The notes beneath the pieces are model-generated. The model saw nothing but the letters and a program-made list of their open reading frames with translations, did no database searches and was not told the DNA's origin. Source: Hymenobacter sediminis (lineage in GTDB: Bacteria > Bacteroidota > Bacteroidia > Cytophagales > Hymenobacteraceae). From it: a stretch of 64,000 nucleotides of DNA. Numbering within the stretch: position 1 is the first letter of the stretch; each line of letters opens with the position of its first letter. Shown here piece by piece: positions 8,861 to 17,582 of the stretch. The stretch covers positions 186,001 to 250,000 of the forward strand of contig NZ_QKNS01000007.1 of the NCBI RefSeq assembly GCF_003231285.1, given 5' to 3'. A program made the position numbers and the translations under genes.

Positions 8861-8884
8861 CTAGGTATCAAGAAATCGACCCAC

Positions 8885-10648
8885 TTACTGCACGTTTACC
8901 TCGAACGGCATGCGCATCTGGGCACCTTTCATTTCTGAGAGCTTCTTGTACTGCTGGTACATGGGGTACATGGGGCCCATTTCTTCGCGCACCATGCGCA
9001 GTTTGGCTTCTTCGGAGAACGAGCTGAACAGGTTTTCGGCGAAGGACTTCTGGCGCGGCAGCTTCTGGATGCGGTAGTCGCCTTCCTTCAGGTTGGCGCG
9101 GCGGGCGGCAATGCGCAGAGCATCGTCGTAGGAGCCCAGCACGTCCACGAGGCCACGGGCCTTGGCTTCCGTGCCCGACCACACCCGACCCGAGGCCAGA
9201 CGGCGCAGGCGCTCTACCGGCATGCGGCGACCCTGAGCGGCTTTGGTGGTAAAGTCGGCGTAGATGCGGTTGATTTCGGCCTGGAACTGGCTTTGCTCGA
9301 AGGGCGTGAGGGCGCGGGTGATGGTGGGGAAGTCGGAGAACTTGCCGGTAGTCACGCGGTCCGTCGTTACGCCAATTTTGTCGCGCAGGAAGGGCTCAAT
9401 ATTCGGCAGCACACCAAACACGCCAATGCTGCCCGTAATGGTGGTCGGGTGCGCCACAATCGTGTCGCAGCCCATGGCAATGAAGTAGCCGCCCGAAGCC
9501 GCTACGTCCGACATGCTGGCAATAACGGGCTTCACTTTCTTGGTCAGCATCACCTCACGGTAGATGATGTCGGAAGCCAGCGAGGAGCCGCCGGGCGAGT
9601 TGATGCGCAGCACTACGGCTTTCACTTTCTTATCCAAGCGGGCTTTGCGGATAGCTTCGGCGAAGCGGGTGCTCCCGATGCTTTCGTTGCCGCCCTTGCC
9701 CGTCACGATGTCGCCCTCGGCGTACACCACGGCAATGCGGTTGCCGCTGGTGCTACCTTCCTCGTCCTCATCATCAGCTTTTTCGTAGTCCGATAGCTCA
9801 ATGAGGCTTAGTTTGTCGTCTTTCTCTACCCCCAGCTTGCCCTTCATGTAGTCGGTAGCTTGGTCGTAATAGCCCAGGTCAGTCACCAGCCCGAGGCGCT
9901 TGGCGTCGTCGGCGTTGTGCACCAGCATGGAGTCGGAAATTACCTTGAGGCGGGCCGGCGCAATTTTGCGGGCGGCGGCTACCTCGGCCAGCATAGCGTT
10001 GTTCATGGAGTTCAGGAACGACGAAGTTTGCAGGCGGGCCGAATCCGACATGTTGGTGCGGAAGTAGGGCTCCACGGCGCTCTTGAACGAACCCACCCGG
10101 AAAATCTGGGCCTGCACGCCCAGCTTATCAAACAGGTTTTTGTAGTACATCGTCTCAGAGCTGAGGCCGTTGAACTCCAGCGTGCCCTGAGGGTTCAGGT
10201 AAATCTTATCAGCCACGGAAGCGAGGTAGTAGCTTTTCTCCGACTGCGCATCGGTGTACGACACCACAAACTTGCCCGACTTCTTGAAGTCCAGCAGTGC
10301 GTTGCGGATTTCCTCCATGGAAGCCATGCCGCCCTGCACCAGCTCCAGGTTCAGGAAAATGCCCTTGATGTCGCCATCCTCTTTCGCCCGGCGAATGGCG
10401 GCTTTCAGCTCATCGAGGCCGATGGAACTGCTCTGCCCGCCCGTAAAGCCCGAGAATGGGTTGTTGAACTCCCGCTCCCCAATCGGCTTGTCGAGCTTCA
10501 GCTCCAGCACCGAGTTGCTGGCTACGGTTACTTCCTTGTCGGAAGAAGCCGCGGCGGCAATGAGGGCCACCAGCAGCACTACCCCTACCAGGGCAAACAG
10601 CACGAGGCCGGTGAGAGTCGCCAGCACGTACTTAAAAAATTGTCTCAT
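8885..10648 (-). CDS. sppA: Signal peptide peptidase SppA, 67K type
   Basis: A membrane-bound serine/lysine protease that degrades released signal peptides. At 587 residues it has the long, duplicated-domain form. There is one N-terminal membrane segment (residues 7-35), then two ClpP-like halves. The nucleophile is Ser385 in MSDVAASGGYFIAMG, and the general base is most likely Lys170 in TMYYKNLFDKLG, by comparison with the E. coli enzyme. The N-terminal half also carries GIFLNLELVQGGMASMEEI, and the second half VLRINSPGGS. It stands alone between two palindromic repeats, and no partner gene is visible. Confidence 0.94.
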   Translation of the reverse strand: MRQFFKYVLATLTGLVLFALVGVVLLVALIAAAASSDKEVTVASNSVLELKLDKPIGEREFNNPFSGFTGGQSSSIGLDELKAAIRRAKEDGDIKGIFLNLELVQGGMASMEEIRNALLDFKKSGKFVVSYTDAQSEKSYYLASVADKIYLNPQGTLEFNGLSSETMYYKNLFDKLGVQAQIFRVGSFKSAVEPYFRTNMSDSARLQTSSFLNSMNNAMLAEVAAARKIAPARLKVISDSMLVHNADDAKRLGLVTDLGYYDQATDYMKGKLGVEKDDKLSLIELSDYEKADDEDEEGSTSGNRIAVVYAEGDIVTGKGGNESIGSTRFAEAIRKARLDKKVKAVVLRINSPGGSSLASDIIYREVMLTKKVKPVIASMSDVAASGGYFIAMGCDTIVAHPTTITGSIGVFGVLPNIEPFLRDKIGVTTDRVTTGKFSDFPTITRALTPFEQSQFQAEINRIYADFTTKAAQGRRMPVERLRRLASGRVWSGTEAKARGLVDVLGSYDDALRIAARRANLKEGDYRIQKLPRQKSFAENLFSSFSEEAKLRMVREEMGPMYPMYQQYKKLSEMKGAQMRMPFEVNVQ

Positions 10649-10851
10649 CGTGAAGAAAAGAATAAGTCAGGTTCGGTCCTGAAACAAAAGTATCGGCTTT
10701 TCCTCCCCCGTTCTGGCTAATCAACCAACAGGCAGTTTTGGGGCGGGAACGGGCGAGGATTGGGGTGTGAGGGTATGTGGGTAAGAGAGTATGAAGGCAG
10801 GAGTTTTCAAGAGACCTTGGGAGTATAAATGCGGATAAGAGGTAGCGAAAA

Positions 10852-10946
10852 TTGTCATCCTGAGCGCAGCGAAGGACCTCTATAGCTTCGTTGCTGGTAG
10901 TAAGATTACCCTCTAGAGAGGTCCTTCGCTGCGCTCAGGATGACAA
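10852..10946. repeat. Palindromic intergenic repeat, family A
   Basis: TTGTCATCCTGAGCGCAGCG and the following AAGGACCTCT (10852-10881) pair with the exact reverse complement at 10917-10946, around a loop of about 35 bases. It is a second copy of the family seen at 8746-8860; arms are conserved and loops are not. Confidence 0.92.
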
Positions 10947-10996
10947 CCTTATTACGTGTTACCTCAACTCACACCCTCCTACCCTATACTCCTACT

Positions 10997-12331
10997 CTAA
11001 TACCCATACTTCTCGCCCCACAATTGCCGTAGGCGCTCCTGGGCTTTGGCCTCGGCGGGGTTGTGGCCGGGGTGGTAGAATACGCGGCCACTTAAGGCTT
11101 CGGGCAGGAACTCCTGGTAGGCGAAGTTGCCCTCATAGTCGTGCGAGTACATGTATTGGTTGCCGTAGCCGAGCTCCTCCATGAGCTTGGTGGGCGCGTT
11201 GCGCAAGGCAATGGGCACGGGCTGCACGCCCTGCTGGCGCACCAGGGCCCGCGCCTCCCGAATGGCTTTGTAGCTGGCGTTGCTCTTGGGCGAGGTAGCG
11301 AGGTACACCACCGTCTGGCTCAGAATAATATCCGACTCCGGCATGCCGATGACCGTTACGGCCTGGAAGCAGCTTTGGGCCAGCATGAGGGCATTGGGGT
11401 TGGCCAGGCCCACGTCTTCGGAGGCCAGAATGAGCAGGCGGCGGGCAATAAACTTCACATCTTCGCCGCCTTCCAGCATCACGGCCAGGTAGTATAGCGC
11501 CGCGTTAGGGTCAGAGCCGCGGATGCTTTTGATAAAGGCCGAAATGACATCGTAGTGCATTTCGCCGCCCTTGTCGTAGCGGGCGAGGTGCTGCTGGGCC
11601 AGCTGCTGCACGGCCTCGTCGGTGATGACGATTTCGCCGGTTTCGGGGGTGGGGCGGCTGGCTTCTACTACTATTTCCAGCAGGTTCAGCAGCTTGCGCG
11701 CATCGCCGCCCGAAATGGTGAGCAGGGCGTTGTAGTCCTGCACGCGCACCTTTTTCTGCTTTAGGATTTCGTCTTCGGCCAAGGCTTTGTCTACGAGGCT
11801 GGTCAGCACATCTTTCCCCAAGGGCTCCAGCACGTACACCTGAGCCCGACTTAAAACGGCCGGGATAACCTCAAACGAGGGGTTTTCGGTGGTTGCCCCA
11901 ATCAGCGTGACGACGCCCTGCTCCACGGCCCCCAGCAGCGCATCCTGCTGGCTTTTGCTGAAGCGGTGAATTTCATCAATAAACAGCACGGTGCCGCGCT
12001 GCTTGCGGGCCCGCTCAATCACCTCGCGCACATCTTTCACGCCGGCATTGATGGCCGATAGCGCCGCAAAGGGCAACCCCAACTCCTGGGCCAGCAGGTT
12101 AGCCAGCGTGGTTTTTCCTACCCCCGGCGGGCCCCAGAGAATAAGCGAGGGTAGGCGGCCAGCATTGAGGTAGCGGCGCAATACGCCCTCAGGCCCGATG
12201 AGGTGCTGCTGCCCGGCATACTCCTGCAGGGTGCGGGGCCGCATGCGCTCGGCCAGCGGGGCGCCGGGGCGGGGCAGGTTCGGCTGGGCGGAGGGGGTAG
12301 GGTCAGAATCGAAAAGGGAGCCGGTGGCCAT
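10997..12331 (-). CDS. rarA: Replication-associated recombination protein RarA (MgsA)
   Basis: An AAA+ ATPase related to clamp loaders that acts at stalled replication forks. The 444-residue length is typical. Walker A is GPPGVGKTT at 67-75, Walker B LFIDEIHRF with Asp119-Glu120, followed by sensor 1 (GATTENPSF). The C-terminal part has the MgsA tetramerisation signature (FIKSIRGSDPNAALYYLAVMLEGGED) and the terminal YHPGHNPAEAKAQERLRQLWGEKY-type motif. It is a single gene on the minus strand and diverges from the EamA transporter gene. Confidence 0.95.
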   Translation of the reverse strand: MATGSLFDSDPTPSAQPNLPRPGAPLAERMRPRTLQEYAGQQHLIGPEGVLRRYLNAGRLPSLILWGPPGVGKTTLANLLAQELGLPFAALSAINAGVKDVREVIERARKQRGTVLFIDEIHRFSKSQQDALLGAVEQGVVTLIGATTENPSFEVIPAVLSRAQVYVLEPLGKDVLTSLVDKALAEDEILKQKKVRVQDYNALLTISGGDARKLLNLLEIVVEASRPTPETGEIVITDEAVQQLAQQHLARYDKGGEMHYDVISAFIKSIRGSDPNAALYYLAVMLEGGEDVKFIARRLLILASEDVGLANPNALMLAQSCFQAVTVIGMPESDIILSQTVVYLATSPKSNASYKAIREARALVRQQGVQPVPIALRNAPTKLMEELGYGNQYMYSHDYEGNFAYQEFLPEALSGRVFYHPGHNPAEAKAQERLRQLWGEKYGY

Positions 12332-12504
12332 AGGAAAGAAAGCTCAGATGAAAGGGCGCAGCACGGAACTACGGATGATACCCCACCCCGCAGTAGGGAC
12401 GGTTAGAAAATGCTGCCGGGCATGAGGTGGGCTAACAAAGGTAACTACGGCACTCAGCGGTTTTGCGCTGCGGTGGCGCTGCGGACTGCTACCTTCGCGG
12501 CCGG

Positions 12505-13434
12505 ATGAAAAACTCGTTGAAAGTACACGCGGCCCTGTTTGTGGTGGCTCTGATTTACGCCGCCAACTACAGCATTTCCAAAGATGTGATGCCACGTTAC
12601 ATGGGGCCCTTTGGGCTGGTGCTGCTGCGCGTGGTGGGCGCTACCGTTTTCTTCGGTGTCCTCAGCCGCCTGGTAGCGCCCCACGACCGGATTCAGGGCC
12701 GCGCCGACCAGCTGCGGGCAGTGGCCTGCGGGGTGCTAGGCATCGGCCTTAACCAGCTGCTGTTTTTCTCAGGCCTGAACCTGACTTCGCCCATTAACGC
12801 CTCCCTCATCCAGACGATTGCGCCAGTGGTAACGGTACTGGCCTCGGCAGCACTGTTGGGCGAAAAGCTGACGCTACCCCGGCTGCTAGGCATAGGGCTG
12901 GCGGGGGTAGGTGCAGCTAGTATCATTCTGAGCCGGGGGCCGGTGGCAGCAGGCGGGCAAGATGGGTTTTTGGGCAACCTCTACATCTTGCTCAATGCCA
13001 CGGCCTTTGGGGTGTACTTAGTGCTGGTGATGCCACTCATGCGCAAGTACCACCCGTTTACAGTGCTGGCCCGCATTTTTCTGGTGGGTGCCGTGCTGGC
13101 CGTGCCTGCCGGCTGGCAGCAGGTACAAGCCGCCGACTATGCCAGCTTTCCAACGGGTATTTGGGTGGCTATTGCCTACATGGTCATCTGCCTGACCATC
13201 CTGGCCTATCTGCTCAACAACTGGGCCCTCAAATACGCTTCGCCTTCCTTGCTGGGCGCTTACATCTATCTGCAGCCGGCCCTGGCCGTACTCATTGCAG
13301 TGGCGGCGGGCAAGGATACGCTCACGCTCGCCAAAGCCCTGCAAGCCCTGCTAATTTTTGCCGGCGTGTTTCTGGTGAGCCGCAAGCCTCAGCCTACTGC
13401 CGTCCCCGCGCCGCTGGAGGCAATTCAGGATTAG
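12505..13434 (+). CDS. EamA/DMT family transporter
   Basis: An inner-membrane drug/metabolite transporter of 309 residues with ten predicted membrane segments arranged as two EamA repeats. The first starts around VALIYAANYSISKDVMP and the second around GNLYILLNATAFGVYLVLVMP. Substrate cannot be read from sequence. The ATG at 12505 is chosen because it opens the first helix directly. A TACCTTCG box ends only 7 bases before it, suggesting a very short or absent leader. The region between it and rarA is a divergent promoter region. Confidence 0.88.
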   Translation: MKNSLKVHAALFVVALIYAANYSISKDVMPRYMGPFGLVLLRVVGATVFFGVLSRLVAPHDRIQGRADQLRAVACGVLGIGLNQLLFFSGLNLTSPINASLIQTIAPVVTVLASAALLGEKLTLPRLLGIGLAGVGAASIILSRGPVAAGGQDGFLGNLYILLNATAFGVYLVLVMPLMRKYHPFTVLARIFLVGAVLAVPAGWQQVQAADYASFPTGIWVAIAYMVICLTILAYLLNNWALKYASPSLLGAYIYLQPALAVLIAVAAGKDTLTLAKALQALLIFAGVFLVSRKPQPTAVPAPLEAIQD

Positions 13435-13726
13435 GCAACTGCCCCTAACGCCACTTGGCCCTATGCCTTCCGGAGAGTAAACACAAACTGTCATTCTGCG
13501 CATCAAGCTGAGAAGGACAACGACAACAGGGACATACAGCTTCTTGGGGGTGATGGGGTAGCATAAGCTTTCTGGCATTCCCCAAGGCCGTCACTATAGA
13601 AGTTGCTACCCCTAGGAATTCATGAAAGGCTCGCAACAGCCGCTAGAGTTTGCCCCAGGTTCTGTAGTATTGAGCATCTTGAGCCTGTCGGCCCCACCAT
13701 TTCTGCCATCCTTGCTTACCTGTTCT
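13435..13726. other. Intergenic region with a decayed family-A half-repeat
   Basis: No credible gene is seen. At 13490-13519 the sequence GTCATTCTGCGC..AAGCTGAGAAGGAC resembles one degenerate arm of the family-A palindrome (GTCATCCTGAGC..CAGCGAAGGACC), without a matching second arm. The rest shows nothing notable. Confidence 0.45.
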
Positions 13727-15376
13727 ATGAAAACGCTGCTGCTTCTTTCCCTCCTGACCGTATCCGCCCTACCCCCTGCCGTGGCTCAAACCTCCGCATC
13801 CACTACTACCAACTCTCAGGCTGGGCCCCAGGTAAAAACCGCCAATGGAGTGTTGGAAGGCTTGGTTACAGCTAACGGCATCCGCACCTTTAAAGGAGTG
13901 CCGTTTGCCGCGCCACCCGTGGGTGAGCTGCGCTGGAAAGCGCCCCAGCCCGTGCAGAACTGGACCGAAGTACGCCCGGCCAAAGCGTTCGGGCCGCGCG
14001 CCATGCAGCTGCCAGTATTCGGCGACATGAACTTTCGCTCCAACGGTGTGAGCGAAGACTGCCTCTACCTGAACGTCTGGACGCCAGCTAAATCCAGTAA
14101 GGAGAAGCTGCCGGTGCTGGTGTATTTCTACGGAGGCGGCTTTATTGCCGGCGACGGCTCGGAGCCGCGCTACGACGGCGAAAGTATGGCCCGCCGCGGC
14201 ATTGTGGCCGTCACGGTGAATTACCGCCTGGGCGTGTTCGGCTTCCTCTCCCACCCTGAGCTCACAAAGGAGTCGCCGAACAAGGCTTCGGGCAACTATG
14301 GCTTCCAGGACCAAACGGCTGCCCTGCGCTGGGTGCAGCAAAACATTGCGGCCTTCGGCGGCGACCCGAAGCAGGTAACCGTAGCCGGCGAGTCGGCGGG
14401 TTCAATGTCGGTCAGCGCCCAGATGGCTTCGCCCCTATCGAAAAACCTGTTTGCCCGCGCCATTGGAGAAAGTGGCTCTATGCTGAATACCGGTTTCGGC
14501 CCTGTTCCGCTGGCGGAAGGCGAACAAGCGGGCGTTGCGTTTGCCACCAGCCTGGGGGCAACTTCCTTGGCCGCACTGCGGGCCTTGCCGGCTCAGCAGT
14601 TGCTGGAGGCCGCCGGCAAACCTGGCACTCCCCGCTTCGCCCCTACCCTCGATGGCTACTTCTTCCCCCAGAAACCTGCGGCCATTTTCGCGGCTGGGCA
14701 GCAGGCCCGCGTGCCGCTGCTGGTGGGCTGGAACTCACAGGAAATGGGTTACCAGGCCCTGCTAGGCCCCCTATCCCCTACCCCCGAAATCTTCCGCCAA
14801 GCCGTGCAGAAGCTCTACGGTGAGCGGGCCGAAGAAGTCATGAAGCACTACCCCGCCGCTACCCCCGAACAGGCCGAACAAGCCGCCACCGACCTGGCCG
14901 GCGACCGGTTTATCAGCTACAGCACCTGGAAATGGGCCGATGCCCACGCCCAGACTAGCGGGAAGCCGGTGTACCGCTACATCTACGCCCGCCCCCGCCC
15001 CGCCATGGTACCCGAAATGGGCAATGCCACCACCGGGCTGGCGGGCGGGGTAGTAAAGCAAGCTCCAAACGCAGCCCCCGCCCCGCCCGCTAAGGGCGCG
15101 GTGCACTCGGCTGAAATTGAGTACGCCCTGGGCAACCTGCCGGGTAACAAAGTCTTTGCCTGGACACCCGACGATTACAAGGTATCCGAAACGATGCAGA
15201 GCTACTTCGCCAACTTCATCAAAACCGGCAACCCCAACGGCAAGGGCTTGCCCACCTGGCCCGTTACTACCCCTGGCCAAGCCTCGCAGCTGCTGCGCAT
15301 CAATGTCACGACGAAAGCGGAGCCGGAGCAGCACCGGGCGCGCTACCTTTTTCTAGATCAGCAGGCTAGTAAATAA
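13727..15376 (+). CDS. Secreted type-B carboxylesterase (para-nitrobenzyl esterase-like)
   Basis: An alpha/beta hydrolase that hydrolyses carboxylic esters. The ATG at 13727 gives a 549-residue protein with a signal peptide (LLLLSLLTVSALPPAVAQ). The upstream in-frame ATG at 13622 would bury it. Family landmarks are the N-terminal GLVTANGIRTFKGVPFAAPP, the disulfide-region motif SEDCLYLNVWTP, the oxyanion loop VYFYGGGF, and the nucleophile elbow GESAGS with Ser223. The acid and histidine lie in the C-terminal third (a candidate His is in GAVHSAEIEYALGN). Natural substrate is unknown; periplasmic or extracellular location is likely. Confidence 0.92.
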   Translation: MKTLLLLSLLTVSALPPAVAQTSASTTTNSQAGPQVKTANGVLEGLVTANGIRTFKGVPFAAPPVGELRWKAPQPVQNWTEVRPAKAFGPRAMQLPVFGDMNFRSNGVSEDCLYLNVWTPAKSSKEKLPVLVYFYGGGFIAGDGSEPRYDGESMARRGIVAVTVNYRLGVFGFLSHPELTKESPNKASGNYGFQDQTAALRWVQQNIAAFGGDPKQVTVAGESAGSMSVSAQMASPLSKNLFARAIGESGSMLNTGFGPVPLAEGEQAGVAFATSLGATSLAALRALPAQQLLEAAGKPGTPRFAPTLDGYFFPQKPAAIFAAGQQARVPLLVGWNSQEMGYQALLGPLSPTPEIFRQAVQKLYGERAEEVMKHYPAATPEQAEQAATDLAGDRFISYSTWKWADAHAQTSGKPVYRYIYARPRPAMVPEMGNATTGLAGGVVKQAPNAAPAPPAKGAVHSAEIEYALGNLPGNKVFAWTPDDYKVSETMQSYFANFIKTGNPNGKGLPTWPVTTPGQASQLLRINVTTKAEPEQHRARYLFLDQQASK

Positions 15377-15496
15377 CGGCTTAGCGCCTGCTTCTCACAA
15401 CACCTGAACACTTACGGCGTAGGTAATCAGAAGTCGTGGTGGTGAATGACACCCGCACTTTGCCCAGCACTTTTTCCTCGCTATAACCTTCGCACT

Positions 15497-15787
15497 ATGA
15501 AAATGAAAGCATCACCCGTTTGGATCGGGGCCCTGGTAGCCGGCAGCACGGCGGCCTTTTACTTCTGGCAGAAAAAAAGCAACTCGAACCCCACGCAGCC
15601 CCTCGCCGATGCCGGCACCTCTGGCGGCGCCGCGTCGGTGGCTACCTCCAGCAGCTCGAGCAACCGCACCCCTACCACTGAAAACGGCCACGTCCGCGAC
15701 GTGAAAGCCACCGACCTGCCTGCCCCTGATACTGGCACCAACTTCACGGTGCAGGGCGATGTGCACGAGCCCTGCAATAACGGGTAA
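15497..15787 (+). CDS. Small membrane-anchored hypothetical protein
   Basis: A 96-residue protein with one N-terminal hydrophobic segment (VWIGALVAGSTAAFYFW) followed by a Lys and a low-complexity Ser/Thr/Ala/Gly region. The last 30 residues look more constrained (VKATDLPAPDTGTNFTVQG). No family is recognised. The charge pattern suggests a membrane-tethered periplasmic tail. The ATG at 15497 is chosen over an upstream in-frame codon, because the residues before it are not membrane-like. Confidence 0.6.
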   Translation: MKMKASPVWIGALVAGSTAAFYFWQKKSNSNPTQPLADAGTSGGAASVATSSSSSNRTPTTENGHVRDVKATDLPAPDTGTNFTVQGDVHEPCNNG

Positions 15788-15898
15788 CCTCAGGCGGGCT
15801 GTTTTTAAAGCTGTTCCATCACACCGGAGTCGGGCTCATGCCTGGCTCCGGTGTTGCGTTTACAGAGGATTTGTATTCGTCTTTCACTATATAATTCT

Positions 15899-15925
15899 TT
15901 GTCTCAGGGCCAACGCTGAACTTTG
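15899..15925 (+). promoter_or_regulatory. Candidate promoter for dinB
   Basis: TTG (15899-15901), a 16-base spacer, then GAACTTTG (15918-15925), one mismatch from TAnnTTTG. It implies a short leader, about 40 bases, before the TTG start codon. Confidence 0.45.
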
Positions 15926-15972
15926 CAGGGGTAGCATTCCCCTACCCCTCTTCTCAGCGCAAACCCTCCCCG

Positions 15973-17052
15973 TTGGACGCCCCAGAAACCCGTAAAATCA
16001 TTCACCTTGACATGGATGCCTTCTATGCCTCGGTGGAGCAGCGCGATAATCCGGCGCTGCGCGGCAAGCCTGTGGCCGTGGGTGGGGCCCGGCAGCGGGG
16101 TGTGGTAGCGGCCGCCTCCTACGAGGCCCGTAAGTTTGGCGTGCGCTCGGCTATGCCCTCCACCACAGCGGTGCGCAAGTGCCCCGACCTGATTTTTGTG
16201 AAGCCCCGGTTTGAGGTCTACAAAGAAGTTTCGCGGCAGATTCGGGCCATTTTTGCGGAATACACGCCTCTGATTGAGCCGCTCTCCCTCGATGAAGCCT
16301 ACCTCGACGTAACCGAAAACCTGAAAGGTATTGCGTTGGCCACGCAGGTAGCCCGCGAGATTCGGGCCGAGATTCTGCGCCAGACTCAACTCACAGCCTC
16401 GGCGGGCATTTCCTACAATAAGTTTCTGGCCAAGCTCGCCTCCGACTACCGCAAGCCCAACGGCCAGTTTGTAATCCGGCCCGACCAGGGCATGGCCTTC
16501 GTAGAGAAGCTGGGGGTAGGCGAATTTCACGGCATCGGGCCGGCCACGGCGGCGCGGCTCAACAACCTGGGCATCTTCAGCGGCCTCGATTTACGGCAGC
16601 AGTCGGAGGCCTTTCTGCGTCAGCATTTCGGCAAGGCTGGCTCGCACTACTACCTCATTGCCCGCGCCCAGGACCACCGCCCGGTGGTGGCTGACCGTTT
16701 GCGTAAATCTATCGGCTCCGAAACCACCTTCGAGCATGACTTGCTGACGCCCGAAGAGCTAATAGACGGCCTACAGCCCTGCCTCGACTCAGTGTGGCAG
16801 CACTGCCAGCGTACGGGCCTGCGGGGGCGTACCATTACCCTCAAGGTCAAGTACACCGATTTTCAGCAGATTACCCGCAGCCGTACATTGTTCGGCTTGG
16901 TTCCTACCCCCGAAGCTTTTGCCCAACTCAGCCACGAGCTGCTAACCGGAATTCAGCCTGTCAGCAAGGGCATCCGGCTGCTGGGCGTCTCGCTTTCCAA
17001 CCTCGAAGCGCCGGAAGAAGTTGTAGGTAAGCAGCTAGCCCTACTGCTATAA
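15973..17052 (+). CDS. dinB: DNA polymerase IV (Y family)
   Basis: An error-prone translesion polymerase of 359 residues. The start is a TTG at 15973. It is required because the catalytic motif IIHLDMDAFYASVEQRDNP begins only nine residues later, and the next ATG (16012) would cut off the first catalytic Asp. The second acidic pair is in LSLDEAYLDVT (the SLDEAYLD signature), and the thumb has helix-hairpin-helix GIGPATAARLNNLGI. A little-finger domain follows. No beta-clamp motif is obvious, but the C-terminal QLALLL is a plausible clamp-binding peptide. An intrinsic terminator follows. Confidence 0.94.
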   Translation: MDAPETRKIIHLDMDAFYASVEQRDNPALRGKPVAVGGARQRGVVAAASYEARKFGVRSAMPSTTAVRKCPDLIFVKPRFEVYKEVSRQIRAIFAEYTPLIEPLSLDEAYLDVTENLKGIALATQVAREIRAEILRQTQLTASAGISYNKFLAKLASDYRKPNGQFVIRPDQGMAFVEKLGVGEFHGIGPATAARLNNLGIFSGLDLRQQSEAFLRQHFGKAGSHYYLIARAQDHRPVVADRLRKSIGSETTFEHDLLTPEELIDGLQPCLDSVWQHCQRTGLRGRTITLKVKYTDFQQITRSRTLFGLVPTPEAFAQLSHELLTGIQPVSKGIRLLGVSLSNLEAPEEVVGKQLALLL

Positions 17053-17057
17053 ACGCA

Positions 17058-17092
17058 AAACCGCCCCGACTTGTACAGGCGGGGCGGTTTCA
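17058..17092. terminator. Intrinsic terminator, convergent genes
   Basis: The 11-bp stem AAACCGCCCCG (17058-17068) pairs with CGGGGCGGTTT (17080-17090), with an A-run on the left. It separates dinB from the convergent Thr-rich gene. Confidence 0.85.
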
Positions 17093-17109
17093 GTGGAAAG
17101 CCAGTGACC

Positions 17110-17433
17110 TTATTGGGGGTCAGCTTTTACTTTCGACTTTTTCTTTTTGTCCTTCATTTTTACATCTGAAGGCGTAGTAGTCGTGGGGCTCACGGTACCC
17201 GTAGTGCTCGACTGGGTTTCTACGGTAGTAGTGGTAGAAGCCGGGGTAGTCGTGCTCTGGTTGATCATCGAACCCGAGGTAGTACCCTGTACAGGCTGGG
17301 TAGGCTGCGTCTGAATCGTGGTGCTCTGAGCAGGCTGGGTCGTGGTAGTTGTAGTGGTGCTGGAGTTGGTCTGCGCGTTAGCAGCCGTTACGCCAGCGGC
17401 AAATACTGCGGCAATAGCAAGGAGCTTTTTCAT
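17110..17433 (-). CDS. Thr-rich low-complexity secreted protein
   Basis: The ATG at 17433 gives a 107-residue product: signal peptide (MKKLLAIAAVFAAGVTAANAQ), then a Thr/Ser/Gln/Pro-rich middle with TTTTTTT and QPTQPVQGT blocks, then a strongly basic tail with KMKDKKKKSKVK. It looks intrinsically disordered and exported. Such Thr-rich proteins with lysine tails occur in Hymenobacter-like genomes without known role. Divergence or length changes in the repeats are likely between strains. Nothing suggests an enzyme. Confidence 0.7.
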   Translation of the reverse strand: MKKLLAIAAVFAAGVTAANAQTNSSTTTTTTTQPAQSTTIQTQPTQPVQGTTSGSMINQSTTTPASTTTTVETQSSTTGTVSPTTTTPSDVKMKDKKKKSKVKADPQ

Positions 17434-17582
17434 AGCAGGTGAAAGGAGAGAGTGAAACTTGAAAGCCAACCGCGCGGCCGGCTTCTGACAGCCTTTAACG
17501 AAGCTCGCCCGGGAATGTTGTAATTGCCCCCGATTTTGTCCTAATTTCTGCCCTCACGTACTGTTGAGCCGCGAAAAAGTTT

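Noticed and set aside
8746..10946. Family-A palindromes as plain terminators
   Set aside because: Arms are far longer than needed, are shared between loci, and lack T-runs at the stem end.
13622..13726. N-terminal extension of the carboxylesterase from ATG 13622
   Set aside because: It would place 35 residues before a clear signal peptide, so the ATG at 13727 is preferred.
17110..17433. Thr-rich repeats as a tandem-repeat or CRISPR-like array
   Set aside because: The repetition is at amino-acid level with variable codons; there are no regular spacers.
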